Made by a program: the position numbers and the translations under genes
Shown here: positions 39,713-48,051 of the stretch, piece after piece
How positions within the stretch are numbered: the stretch's first letter is position 1
Layout of the letters: the number at the start of each line of letters is the position of its first letter
Assembly: GCF_024346995.1 (NCBI RefSeq)
Contig: NZ_AP024888.1
Span: 620,001-684,000, forward strand
Length of the DNA: 64,000 nucleotides
Direction: 5' to 3'
From: Vibrio palustris
GTDB taxonomy: Bacteria > Pseudomonadota > Gammaproteobacteria > Enterobacterales > Vibrionaceae
The notes under the pieces: generated by a model
Databases searched by the model: none
Seen by the model: only the letters and a program-made list of their open reading frames with translations
What the model was told of the DNA's origin: nothing

Positions 39713-41926
39713 ATGAGAAAAGGGAAGAATAAAATTCGGCTATTGCCGCTCGCCTTGGCGATAGGCGCAGCAATATCGTCGCTTGGTGCACAAGCCGCAT
39801 CCTGTTCATATTCATTAACCAGTGAATGGGATACAGGATTTCAAGGCGCAGTCACCATCACCAATGACGAAAACACCGATATGAATGAGTGGCAGATTGG
39901 TATGAAATACCCTGCTGGGATAGCTGTTACACAATCTTGGAGCGGTAAACTTTCTGGCAGTAATCCCTACTACATTCAGAATACAGCATGGAATGGTACG
40001 ATTAAAAAAGGCCAAAGTTTAGTCATCAACTTCATGGGTACCAGCAATGGCATCAGCGCTAACAATGTGGAACTCATCGGGTCAACTTGTAGCGAAGGCG
40101 ACACTGCTCCTTCGAACAATTTACCTGAGGCCGTCGCTGATGCGACACCTGTCTCTGGCATTGCCCCATTGGAAGTGAGCTTCAGTGGCACTCGCTCAAC
40201 CGATGAAGATGGCGATACACTGACGTACGTCTGGGACTTTGGTGATGGTGACACCTCGGCGGGTAAAGAGGTTATGCATACCTATACAGAGCCGGGCGAA
40301 TATACGGCTAAACTCACGGTCAGTGATGGCACTGGCGTGGATACCGAAACCGTCATAATCAATGTGACGACACAATCAGGTAATACTCCACCGGTTGCAG
40401 CGATGACAGTGACGCCGGCATCCGGACAAGCCCCACTGCTGGTTAACTTTGATGGTTCTGCCTCTACGGATGCCGATAATGATGTGCTGACTTATATCTG
40501 GGACTTCGGTGATGGCGCAACTGGCTCAGGGGTTAACACATCACATACGTATGCCGACGCTGGGCAATATACCGTCGCATTAATCGTGACCGATGGTATA
40601 GACACCAATAAAATCATTAAAACCGTTAATGTGACCGATGATGATGTACCACCGACAGTACAACGTGTGGACAACCCATTTCGCGATGCAAAATGGTATG
40701 TCAACCCAGAATGGTCAGCCAAAGCATCAGCAGAACCAGGCGGTAGTGCCATCGCAGATCAAAGCACTGGTGTTTGGCTCGATCGCATTGGCGCGATTGA
40801 AGGAACAGACAAAAAAATGGGGCTGCGAGCACACTTAGACGAGGCTCTAAATCAAGGCGCTAACCTGTTCACGGTTGTGGTGTACGACTTACCGAACCGA
40901 GACTGTAAAGCGAAAGCTTCAAATGGCGAGTTACTCATTTCTGAAGGCGGCATGGCCCGTTATAAAGATGAGTTTATCGACCCAATTGCCGAGATCTTTG
41001 CCGACCCGAAATATAAGAGCATCCGTATTTCGGCGGTGATTGAGATTGACTCGTTACCGAACCTTGTCACCAATCTAGACATTCCAAAATGTCAAGAAGC
41101 CAATGGACCTGGCGGCTACCGTGAAGGGATCACTTACGCGCTCAATAAATTCTCCCCTATCAAAAACGTCTATTCCTACATTGATGCTGCTCACTCAGGC
41201 TGGTTAGGTTGGGACAGTAACTTTGGTCCGGCAGTGACCCTAATTGCCAACGTGGTCAAAGGCACCAATGCAGGATGGGATAGCGTTGCTGGCTTTGTTA
41301 CCAATACAGCCAACTACAGTCCACTGGTTGAAACCTACCTTCCGAATCCAAATCGGAATGTCGGTGGTGGGCCGATTCGAAGTGCCCAATTTTACGAATG
41401 GAATCCGTACTTTGATGAAAAAGACTATGCGATTGAATTTCGTAAAAAAATGATCAACAAAGGTGCACCAACGACCTTAGGTATGTTGATTGATACTGGC
41501 CGTAATGGTTGGGGTGGCCCTGAACGGCCAACACGTGTGAGTTACTCTTCGGATAAGAACACCTATGTGGATGAGTCACGCATCGATCAGCGTTATCACC
41601 GTGGTAATTGGTGTAACCAACCCAGTGGTATTGGGTATAAACCGTGGGCAGACCCTTATACTGGTGTCGATGCCTTCGTTTGGGTAAAACCACCTGGTGA
41701 ATCAGATGGTATCTCTGAACCGAATTTCCAACCGGATCCAGATGACCCAGCAAAACAATACGATCCAATGTGTGATCCTAACAAAATGAGTGATTCTGCG
41801 CCTTATCCAACCGGTGCAATGGACAACGCGCCACATGCCGGCCGTTGGTACTCAGAAGGATTCCAACATCTACTAGAAAATGCTTACCCACCAGTAAGTC
41901 AACCTGCGGGGCCTCCTGCTGAATAA
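39713..41926 (+). CDS. Secreted GH6 cellulase/cellobiohydrolase with CBM2 and two PKD domains
   Basis: Secreted beta-1,4-glucanase of 737 residues. A signal peptide (residues 1 to about 28) is followed by a family 2 cellulose-binding module (CSYSLTSEWDTGFQGAVTITN, about 30-128), two PKD repeats (each with YVWDFGDGDTS or YIWDFGDGATG, at about 137-218 and 227-306), and a C-terminal GH6 domain (about 315-737). GH6 marks are VVVYDLPNRDCKAKASNGEL and YIDAAHSGWLGW, which hold a conserved catalytic aspartate. GH6 enzymes are inverting cellulases common in actinobacteria and fungi and uncommon in vibrios. A perfect hairpin follows. Confidence 0.93.
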   Translation: MRKGKNKIRLLPLALAIGAAISSLGAQAASCSYSLTSEWDTGFQGAVTITNDENTDMNEWQIGMKYPAGIAVTQSWSGKLSGSNPYYIQNTAWNGTIKKGQSLVINFMGTSNGISANNVELIGSTCSEGDTAPSNNLPEAVADATPVSGIAPLEVSFSGTRSTDEDGDTLTYVWDFGDGDTSAGKEVMHTYTEPGEYTAKLTVSDGTGVDTETVIINVTTQSGNTPPVAAMTVTPASGQAPLLVNFDGSASTDADNDVLTYIWDFGDGATGSGVNTSHTYADAGQYTVALIVTDGIDTNKIIKTVNVTDDDVPPTVQRVDNPFRDAKWYVNPEWSAKASAEPGGSAIADQSTGVWLDRIGAIEGTDKKMGLRAHLDEALNQGANLFTVVVYDLPNRDCKAKASNGELLISEGGMARYKDEFIDPIAEIFADPKYKSIRISAVIEIDSLPNLVTNLDIPKCQEANGPGGYREGITYALNKFSPIKNVYSYIDAAHSGWLGWDSNFGPAVTLIANVVKGTNAGWDSVAGFVTNTANYSPLVETYLPNPNRNVGGGPIRSAQFYEWNPYFDEKDYAIEFRKKMINKGAPTTLGMLIDTGRNGWGGPERPTRVSYSSDKNTYVDESRIDQRYHRGNWCNQPSGIGYKPWADPYTGVDAFVWVKPPGESDGISEPNFQPDPDDPAKQYDPMCDPNKMSDSAPYPTGAMDNAPHAGRWYSEGFQHLLENAYPPVSQPAGPPAE

Positions 41927-41980
41927 GCTAGCGAGTAACCGCCCTGACAACCTAATATTATTTAGGAAAGTCAGATAAAA

Positions 41981-42008
41981 AAGCCGGATCTGTTAACAGA
42001 TCCGGCTT
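41981..42008. terminator. Palindromic terminator after cellulase
   Basis: A perfect 28-bp palindrome (AAGCCGGATCTG and its complement) preceded by six As and followed by TGTTCG; bidirectional terminator between the cellulase and the convergent ASCH gene. Confidence 0.8.
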
Positions 42009-42085
42009 GTTCGCATTGATGAAAGCATGTGTAACGCTTCATGAGTTATAGAAAGACAAAGAAGCACTATGATTTATTCCACTTT

Positions 42086-42565
42086 TCATTTACTCAAAGT
42101 TGAGGGATATACGACGTTGAAATGCTCTAAAACCAGAGACATCTCTTGTGACGGTTGAATGCCCAATTCCTCACATTCTTGACTAAAGAAAGCCCAATGA
42201 GCCTCGCGCCACCACTCTAACGATTTATCGCCCTCACCTTCTTCGGCCGCAAACTCCGCTGTCACATCACAATAGAGACACGTGCTGACCGAAATAATTT
42301 CAACGATACACACAGGCGTCCCGTTCCAGTTCGTGACTACATGCAGATCGCCAACTTGAGGACGGCTTTCATCAGCATGGCTATACCAATACTCAAGACT
42401 GCACGATGCACGCTTTTCTCCACGCGCAATGAGATCCGCACACACATTGGCGTTGTACTCATCCGCACAAAAATAGCCAGCACTAAAAGATTGGTACTTT
42501 TGCGCAGTATCGGCTGACAACGTACTTAAATAGTACTGTAAATACTGCTCACTTCTTTCGTCCAT
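42086..42565 (-). CDS. ASCH domain protein
   Basis: A 159-residue ASCH-fold protein. The RGEKRASCSLEYWY loop and the strand VVTNWNGTPVCIVEIISVS match the family, which is linked to RNA binding or RNA base modification and nucleobase amidohydrolase activity (as in YqfB). Function here unknown. It is probably co-oriented with the MazG and GNAT genes upstream. Confidence 0.88.
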   Translation of the reverse strand: MDERSEQYLQYYLSTLSADTAQKYQSFSAGYFCADEYNANVCADLIARGEKRASCSLEYWYSHADESRPQVGDLHVVTNWNGTPVCIVEIISVSTCLYCDVTAEFAAEEGEGDKSLEWWREAHWAFFSQECEELGIQPSQEMSLVLEHFNVVYPSTLSK

Positions 42566-42608
42566 TGTTTCTCTGACACTCCCAATAAATTCAATATGTT
42601 ACGATTCA

Positions 42609-42977
42609 CTATTTTTCGTTGGCATGCTCTTCTGCTAACTGTTTTTTCTGCTGTTGCTTCACGTCATCCCAAGGAATACCATTCTCAATAGCACCGACGC
42701 GCTCTTCATACTTACGACAGGCACGGGCAATGATGCTATCCAACGTTACCCCAGCCTCTTTTTCAAGAGATAAAATGGCGTTGAAATAATCCCAAAGTAC
42801 ATCGCCAAGTTCATCTTCAAGATAACAACGCCGATGTTTGGGGATTTCCTCGACAACCTCATCGACTTCATTTTTCATTTCTGTCAAATAGATTTGCGAG
42901 CCAGAATACCAAGGGTTGCTATTATCAAACTCTGACTTACGCTTAGCGATTTGAAACAATTTATCAATATGTTGCAT
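42609..42977 (-). CDS. MazG-like nucleotide pyrophosphohydrolase
   Basis: A 122-residue single-domain MazG-fold enzyme. The metal-binding helices show EMKNEVDEVVEEIPK and LEDELGDVLWDYFNAI (ExxE and ExxD motifs), so it is likely to hydrolyse NTPs to NMP and PPi. It lies 43 bp from the ASCH gene, perhaps in a small nucleotide-sanitation operon. Confidence 0.9.
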   Translation of the reverse strand: MQHIDKLFQIAKRKSEFDNSNPWYSGSQIYLTEMKNEVDEVVEEIPKHRRCYLEDELGDVLWDYFNAILSLEKEAGVTLDSIIARACRKYEERVGAIENGIPWDDVKQQQKKQLAEEHANEK

Positions 42978-43001
42978 TTTAACTCCACGACATTACATAG
43001 G

Positions 43002-43421
43002 TTACGTACTGACTTGTTTTTTAAGAAAATAACTGGTGTGGTTAGGCGGCATATCGTCCAGTTCACCAAAGATGACATACCCTTGTTTTTGATAGAACGC
43101 TAGTGCTTGGAAGGAGGTCGTTTCTAAACGGTAACGCATAATACCTTGAGCACACGCATAGCCTTCCAAGTGGCTTAACAATCTTGAACCGAATCCGCGC
43201 GAACGTATCTCTGCCGACATCCACAAGCCTTCCACATACAGCCAGCCCCATTTTATTTCCCCAAGAATACCGCCTACGGTCTGGTTATTCTCATCCTTAA
43301 CAAAAGCGGACACTTTTTCGCGATGCACAACGCCAGTGATGCCCTCATTAAACCCATTTAGGCCGGCTTTCAGCACTTCAAAATCATCGTCACTCGGTTG
43401 AGTCACCGTTGTTATTTTCAT
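43002..43421 (-). CDS. GNAT family N-acetyltransferase
   Basis: A 139-residue GNAT with the segments LWMSAEIRSRGFGSRLLSHL and FQALAFYQKQGYVIFGEL. Substrate unknown. Closely spaced with the MazG gene downstream and the peptidase gene upstream (29 bp), so the four genes 42.1-44.4 kb may form one transcript. Confidence 0.87.
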   Translation of the reverse strand: MKITTVTQPSDDDFEVLKAGLNGFNEGITGVVHREKVSAFVKDENNQTVGGILGEIKWGWLYVEGLWMSAEIRSRGFGSRLLSHLEGYACAQGIMRYRLETTSFQALAFYQKQGYVIFGELDDMPPNHTSYFLKKQVST

Positions 43422-43450
43422 TCGCTCACCTCTTTTTGCAAACCTAGTAA

Positions 43451-44452
43451 CTATCGCAAGAGCCAGTTTTCTTCAAGGCTAAATTCATGCCTATCAAAAT
43501 CAATTTTCCCCTTCACTCCCAGCGGGGTGACTAGCATCGGGTGTGTGTGGCAACTATCAAAACCATAGAGTATCGGCACTGGTTGACCATTGAGTACTTC
43601 TAATAAAACATCTAACGGTGTCCGTTCAGTGCCTTTATCATCGAATAATTCGTGCTTACCCAGCACTACTGCACCGACTTTATCAAACACACCACACGCC
43701 AATAAATGAGCAAAAGAACGTTCCACGGTTTCAATACTTTTTAGAGAATCTTCAATCAGCAAAATATCACCGTGTTGAATCTTTGGCATATAGTGACTTC
43801 CCCAAATCCCAGCAAGCGTGTTGAGGTTTCCGCCAATGATGCGCCCTTGAACGCTTCCCTGACCAATAAACCGCCATTGGTTGGGATAGGTTGGCTTCGC
43901 TGAGTCTTGGGTATCCCAATTGTAGCGAATATCCGTCCACGCCTTTGGCATGGAATACACATAGCTATCTTTGGGGCTTGAAAGCATCTCAACGAACGAT
44001 GCAAATGTTTCATCAACCAAAGGGGGGAACTCACCAAAAGATGCCACCAACGCGGGCCCATAAAACGTAACCAGTTCAGTTTGCGCAGAAATCCCCATCA
44101 GTAAAGCCGTGACATCCGAATAGCCGATGATGATTTTAGGATCGCGCCTTAACGCCTCATAATCGATATATGGCAGCAACGCATTACTATTTGAGCCTCC
44201 AATCGTGGACATGATGCAGCGAACGCTGGCATCTCGGATAAGTTGGTTAAATTCCTCTGCTCGCTCTTGAATTGATCCGGAACGATAGTGATCAGATTTC
44301 CCCGTAAGTGAGCCAGCAACCAGCTCAAACCCTTGCTTTTCTAGGTACGTTTTTGCGCGCTGAAAACGCTTTTGGGCAAACACGGTTGCCGGCGAAGAAG
44401 GAGAGAAAAAGCCAATTTTATCCCCCTTACGCAAAGCTTGTGGATATAACAT
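43451..44452 (-). CDS. S66-family LD-carboxypeptidase (MccF-like)
   Basis: A 333-residue serine peptidase of the S66 family, which includes peptidoglycan-recycling LD-carboxypeptidase and the microcin C7 immunity peptidase MccF. The family N-terminus DKIGFFSPSSPAT, the nucleophile region IIGYSDVTALL and the C-terminal catalytic histidine in FDSCHTHPMLVTPLG are seen. The MccF-type loop length makes a peptide-antibiotic-detoxifying role plausible, but no microcin genes are near. Confidence 0.85.
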   Translation of the reverse strand: MLYPQALRKGDKIGFFSPSSPATVFAQKRFQRAKTYLEKQGFELVAGSLTGKSDHYRSGSIQERAEEFNQLIRDASVRCIMSTIGGSNSNALLPYIDYEALRRDPKIIIGYSDVTALLMGISAQTELVTFYGPALVASFGEFPPLVDETFASFVEMLSSPKDSYVYSMPKAWTDIRYNWDTQDSAKPTYPNQWRFIGQGSVQGRIIGGNLNTLAGIWGSHYMPKIQHGDILLIEDSLKSIETVERSFAHLLACGVFDKVGAVVLGKHELFDDKGTERTPLDVLLEVLNGQPVPILYGFDSCHTHPMLVTPLGVKGKIDFDRHEFSLEENWLLR

Positions 44453-44496
44453 TGAATGCCATCCTCCATAATGTCATTACGTCACATCATTTATGA

Positions 44497-44513
44497 CGTG
44501 GGTGTCTTGTTTA
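44497..44513 (+). repeat. REP-like motif R1
   Basis: CGTGGGTGTCTTGTTTA, the first (left-most) match to the AAGACACCC family that marks the 44.5-59.5 kb region. A local palindrome ACGTCA / TGACGT overlaps its edge. It lies between the peptidase and bioB genes. Confidence 0.6.
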
Positions 44514-44573
44514 AGAATATTGTTTAATATCAAACATATCAAGCAACAGATAAGAAGTTCATTGTTTACGCAA

Positions 44574-44606
44574 ATGTAAACCTTGTGTAATTAATTTTAT
44601 TGACAA
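44574..44606 (+). promoter_or_regulatory. BirA-type biotin operator overlapping the bioB promoter
   Basis: Half site ATGTAAACC (consensus TTGTAAACC), 15-bp spacer, then TATTGACAA (consensus GGTTTACAA, 6 of 9). The right half overlaps a -35 box TTGACA at 44600-44605, with -10 TACACT at 44622-44627 after 16 bp. This is the expected layout for repression by BirA-biotinyl-AMP. Confidence 0.7.
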
Positions 44607-44660
44607 TAATTTTTACCCGATTACACTCACTCCATAATTCATTGATAAAAAAGCAAGTGT

Positions 44661-45761
44661 ATGTCCGTTTTGTCACACGCTCCCAAATCACAGACTTCTC
44701 TTCGTCACGATTGGACCAAGCCTGAAATCGAGGCCTTATTTTCCCTTCCTTTTAATGATCTCGTCTTTCAAGCACAAACTCTTCACCGTCAATTTTTCAA
44801 TCCCAACGAGATTCAAGTCAGTACATTACTCTCAATTAAAACGGGGGCTTGCCCAGAAGACTGTAAATACTGCCCTCAAAGCGCACGCTACGACACAGGA
44901 TTAGAAAAAGAACGCTTAATGCAAATGGACACCGTCATCCAACGCGCCAAAGAAGCAAAAGAAGCGGGCTCAACGCGTTTTTGTATGGGAGCGGCATGGC
45001 GTAATCCAAAAGAGAAAGACATGCCATATCTCACTCAGTTAGTCTCTGCAGTGAAGCAATTAGGATTAGAAACGTGTATGACTCTTGGAATGCTGAGCCG
45101 TGATCAAGCGATTGCACTAAAACAAGCAGGACTGGACTATTACAACCACAATCTTGATACCTCCCCGGAATACTACGGGGAAGTCATCACAACACGTACC
45201 TATGCAGACCGCCTACAAACATTAGACCATGTTCGTGAATCGGGAATGAATGTCTGCTCTGGCGGCATTATTGGTATGGGAGAAACCGCTGATGACCGCG
45301 CGGGGCTACTCAAGCAATTAGCCAATTTGCCCGAACATCCCCAAAGTGTTCCGATCAATATGCTAGTCAAAGTGCAAGGCACCCCGATGGCCCATTTGGA
45401 TGATCTCGATCCTTTTGATTTTGTGCGAACGATAGCGGTTGCAAAAATCATGATGCCTGCTTCACACATTCGGTTATCTGCTGGTCGAGAGAACATGAGC
45501 GAACAAACTCAGGCGTTGTGCTTTTTAGCCGGTGCGAGTTCCATTTTTTATGGGTGTAAACTACTCACCACATCAAACCCCGACACCGACGCAGATACTC
45601 AGCTATTTAATAAATTGGGAATAAATAGAGAAACCACCCGAGATTTTTCGGATGAAGCGCACGCCCAAGCACTGCACGATGAAATACTGACGCATGAAAA
45701 CACTCATCATACGCCGTTTTATGATGCGGCGGCGGTAAGAAAAACCGTTACCCATAAATAG
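44661..45761 (+). CDS. bioB: Biotin synthase
   Basis: Radical-SAM enzyme that inserts sulfur into dethiobiotin. The CPEDCKYC motif (C64, C68, C71) binds the SAM-reactive 4Fe-4S cluster, and other conserved segments ([30 protein letters not shown]) bind the 2Fe-2S cluster and substrate. The length of 366 residues is slightly above the usual 345-350 because of N- and C-terminal tails. A BirA-type operator lies in its promoter. No other bio gene follows: the bioF/C/D genes that usually trail bioB are absent, and a REP motif lies about 60 bp after the stop. Confidence 0.96.
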   Translation: MSVLSHAPKSQTSLRHDWTKPEIEALFSLPFNDLVFQAQTLHRQFFNPNEIQVSTLLSIKTGACPEDCKYCPQSARYDTGLEKERLMQMDTVIQRAKEAKEAGSTRFCMGAAWRNPKEKDMPYLTQLVSAVKQLGLETCMTLGMLSRDQAIALKQAGLDYYNHNLDTSPEYYGEVITTRTYADRLQTLDHVRESGMNVCSGGIIGMGETADDRAGLLKQLANLPEHPQSVPINMLVKVQGTPMAHLDDLDPFDFVRTIAVAKIMMPASHIRLSAGRENMSEQTQALCFLAGASSIFYGCKLLTTSNPDTDADTQLFNKLGINRETTRDFSDEAHAQALHDEILTHENTHHTPFYDAAAVRKTVTHK

Positions 45762-45819
45762 GCTCATGTACACTTGGAGTGAGCATGAGTGTCTATATGT
45801 TAACGGCTCACCACTAATT

Positions 45820-45856
45820 GAGACATCTATCATTTATTGCATGGGTGTCTTATTTA
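45820..45856. repeat. REP-like hairpin R2
   Basis: AGACATCTAT-N10-ATGGGTGTCT: an imperfect inverted pair of the REP motif forming a hairpin. It is the left edge of the cassette region, about 60 bp after bioB. Confidence 0.6.
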
Positions 45857-45858
45857 AT

Positions 45859-45930
45859 ATTTCTATGTTAAGAGACGGTAATATGTGGGATCCAAATATG
45901 GCGAAAAATTAACTATTGACGCCATACTCG
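45859..45930. repeat. Repeat E, copy 1
   Basis: About 70 bp shared with 46834-46907: TTCTATgTTAAGAGACGG at one end and AAAAATTAACTATTGACGCC near the other. In both copies it links a REP motif to the 3' end of a cassette gene. It may be a REP extension or a decayed attC. Confidence 0.6.
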
Positions 45931-45943
45931 TGTGTAATGTTTA

Positions 45944-46351
45944 TTACCCACGATCTGCTGGATGATTCACTCCGTCATAGATTGGTATGCCTTGTATTTT
46001 TAAGGGGTTTATACCTTCTAGGCAAGAGACGTTGAACCCATACTGAGCAGGATTTGACCTACGCTGATGATGGGTATATATGCCACAGTTACTACAAAAA
46101 TAATGCTTGGCTGTGCGTGTATTAAACTGATAGAGCTTTAGCAGTTTTTCACCCTTTAAAATTTTAATACCTAAAAGAGGAATTGATGCGACAATTGCCC
46201 CCCTCCTTCTGCAAAGCGAACAATCGCAACGACGAACATCAATTAAGCCATCCGGCAGATCAAGCTCAAACGCTACTGAGCCACCATGGCAAGAAGCCTT
46301 GTGTTTAGCCTTAATAGGAATGCCGTCAACTTCCCTCAAATTTATTGCCAT
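45944..46351 (-). CDS. GFA/CENP-V family protein (cassette)
   Basis: A 135-residue zinc-dependent fold named for glutathione-dependent formaldehyde-activating enzyme. Zinc ligands are visible: CHGG (about 21), CDCSLCRRRG (about 42-51) and CSNCGIYTHH (about 91-100). Such proteins are frequent integron passengers, and the substrate is usually unknown. AAGGAATAAACT precedes the ATG. Its 5' side ends at attI-like repeat A and its 3' side at repeat E plus R2, so it forms a one-gene module. Confidence 0.85.
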   Translation of the reverse strand: MAINLREVDGIPIKAKHKASCHGGSVAFELDLPDGLIDVRRCDCSLCRRRGAIVASIPLLGIKILKGEKLLKLYQFNTRTAKHYFCSNCGIYTHHQRRSNPAQYGFNVSCLEGINPLKIQGIPIYDGVNHPADRG

Positions 46352-46370
46352 AGTTTATTCCTTGCGAACA

Positions 46371-46615
46371 CATAACATTTTAATAGTGCGCATGCGCGTT
46401 TACACATTTTAAAACTCATTCAAAATACTTTTAATCTTATGAAAAATAATACATTTTCAGTTATCCCCACAAAAATCAAAACAGGACAAACGAGTATGCG
46501 CATTATTTTTACACTGTCGATTCTTATTCATTGATACTAAAAGAGTTTCTTACCAGCCACCAGCCAAAACACGCACTTTTATGATTATTTTTCAGACAAA
46601 ACAAGCCAAAAGTTG
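46371..46615 (-). repeat. attI-like leader repeat, copy A
   Basis: Longest of four related non-coding repeats. On the minus strand it ends ATTAAAATG|TTATG, exactly where a cassette begins (G|TTRRRY crossover), and carries a TTTTAAAATGTG / ATTAAAATGTTA direct repeat 27 bp inside. The palindromic GCGCATGCGC lies next to the end. It continues into a LexA box and an integrase-like fragment, as expected for attI. Confidence 0.6.
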
Positions 46616-46631
46616 GCGAACCAAAAAATAA

Positions 46632-46650
46632 ACTGTATATTTATCCAGTA
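46632..46650 (+). promoter_or_regulatory. LexA (SOS) box beside attI-like copy A
   Basis: ACTGTATATTTATCCAGTA matches the gammaproteobacterial LexA consensus at 17 of 19 positions. It lies 27 bp before an ATG that opens an integrase-like peptide. Integron integrase promoters in vibrios are LexA-controlled, so this fits P-intI. Confidence 0.65.
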
Positions 46651-46676
46651 AATAAAATACCTACAACGAGTGTACG

Positions 46677-46812
46677 ATGTCTTGCAGCCCTTTTATGAAT
46701 TACCTTCACTGTGAGATGCGTATACGTGGCAAATACTCGCCTTACTGTCGATGACTCACCTCAGCTCAATAAGCAACTTCATTTATATTTATACCAAACC
46801 CTTGATAGATAC
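46677..46812 (+). pseudogene. Possible decayed 5' end of an integron integrase gene
   Basis: From the ATG, 25 codons read MSCSPFMNYLHCEMRIRGKY and continue briefly to a TGA. SPF-x2-Y-x5-MR-x-RG-x-YS resembles the first helix of the core-binding domain of Vibrio IntI proteins. After the stop, another frame gives a segment ending FIYIYTKP, where intact integrases read like YIHFHNKKHP. The fragment is cut at REP motif R3. Position (after a LexA box, divergent from cassettes) is right for intI. The match is short, so this remains tentative. Confidence 0.4.
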
Positions 46813-46830
46813 TAACGAGACACCCATGAT
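46813..46830. repeat. REP-like motif R3
   Basis: TAACGAGACACCCATGAT; separates the integrase-like remnant from repeat E copy 2. Confidence 0.65.
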
Positions 46831-46833
46831 GTG

Positions 46834-46907
46834 ATTTTTCTATATTAAGAGACGGAACTACGTGCAATGAAAATATTGCGAAAAATTAACTATTGACGCC
46901 ATACTCT
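46834..46907. repeat. Repeat E, copy 2
   Basis: Second copy of the roughly 70-bp sequence at 45859-45930, again between a REP motif and a cassette gene stop. The minus-strand text just before it (ATATAACAAAAGAG) looks like the start of an attC R''-L'' arm. Confidence 0.6.
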
Positions 46908-46911
46908 TTTG

Positions 46912-47910
46912 TTATATTTTTGATTTCAGTGGACTCAATACCTCAAGCAACCTTTGATGAATTGAGCTTCGATCGACGTTACCAGTTTCTTGGCAAACAA
47001 AAGCCGCCCCCTCTTTTGCCAATATTTCAATAGCTTGCGGCTTACAGACTTGCATAAAACTAAAGTGCGAAGCACCTTTGATTTCTTTGTAAGAAAGGTT
47101 GCTTAGGCTGGTATTTATATACGGAATAATTTGTAATTTCGGCGGGATAGTCTTGTCCAATTCACCACCAACTATTACAGTCTTTGCCGACAAAGTATCT
47201 AACGATTTGGGTAATATCGCAGGCACGTAACCTGGAGCGATAGCAACTACATTTGTTATCCGTTTATCTCTGTAATCACCTGAGATCATAAGGCGTTCCT
47301 GTGGTGAAAGATCACTGAATGCATTGCTGAAATAATCGCATGACGCATCATTGTACTGATTACAGTATTTCTGATACCCCCTAATATCGAATTCTGCGCC
47401 TGCTAATGCTAATGCTGTGTAACCACCTAAAGAATAACCGATGACAGTTATATTATCTTTGTCTACATATTGGGCGTAATCACTTGATAGTATCTGATCA
47501 ACAAGGAAGGAGACATCTCGAGGCTGATCCCACATTCTAAGGACGCTCTCAGGCGTAGCTTGACCTGTTGTATAACTAGGATGATTTGCTGAAACAACAA
47601 AAGCACCATTCTCAGCTAACTCACTCCCAAGCCATGATAGGTTTTTCCAATTACCTGAAGTTCCGTGAACTAGGATGTACAATGGAAAATCCCCACCTTT
47701 TGGGGGTGCTGATTTAGCAGCCTTAAACCCATAGAAAGCTATATTTTCGGCGAAAATAGTTTCGGAAGCGGTCGTTTTTGTTGGGTAAAAGAGCTTAGTC
47801 TCAATGAGCCTATGCCTTTCATTATCTTGGTAATTATCTTCGGCGATGCCTATAGCTGCCATGCTTGCCGAACTGAGGCAGCATAAAGAGGCTAAAATTA
47901 TTCTTTTCAT
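46912..47910 (-). CDS. Exported alpha/beta hydrolase (cassette)
   Basis: About 332 residues: signal peptide (MKRIILASLCCLSSASMA), then an alpha/beta-hydrolase domain with VHGTSGNWKNLSWLG, the nucleophile elbow VIGYSLGGYTAL and a C-terminal histidine in GASHFSFMQ. It resembles platelet-activating-factor acetylhydrolase or dienelactone-hydrolase-like exported enzymes. The ATG at 47910 is chosen because it begins the signal peptide; the frame runs on through the neighbouring attC, where the extra 48 codons are not protein-like. It is the second cassette from attI-like copy B. Confidence 0.85.
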   Translation of the reverse strand: MKRIILASLCCLSSASMAAIGIAEDNYQDNERHRLIETKLFYPTKTTASETIFAENIAFYGFKAAKSAPPKGGDFPLYILVHGTSGNWKNLSWLGSELAENGAFVVSANHPSYTTGQATPESVLRMWDQPRDVSFLVDQILSSDYAQYVDKDNITVIGYSLGGYTALALAGAEFDIRGYQKYCNQYNDASCDYFSNAFSDLSPQERLMISGDYRDKRITNVVAIAPGYVPAILPKSLDTLSAKTVIVGGELDKTIPPKLQIIPYINTSLSNLSYKEIKGASHFSFMQVCKPQAIEILAKEGAAFVCQETGNVDRSSIHQRLLEVLSPLKSKI

Positions 47911-47942
47911 ACTTTCCGTTATCCACTGACGTAAAACAAAAA

Positions 47943-48051
47943 TATAACGCCGCAAGCAACTGCGACTGAAACGGAACTTGTTTTTGTGCGAGCATTTTAC
48001 CGCATAAAAACAAGTGGAGAGTAAGACGTCAGATTGACTTGCTTTATTATA
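47943..48051 (-). other. attC site (VCR-like)
   Basis: On the minus strand it opens TATAATAAAGCAAGTC and closes GTTGCTTGCGGCG|TTAT, about 109 bp, with complementary ends. It belongs to the P-loop NTPase cassette. The R'' box is slightly degenerate. Confidence 0.7.

Noticed and set aside
45820..45856. REP hairpins as ordinary rho-independent terminators
   Set aside because: The stems are AT-rich and imperfect, lack a T-tract, and occur at gene 5' sides as often as at 3' sides.
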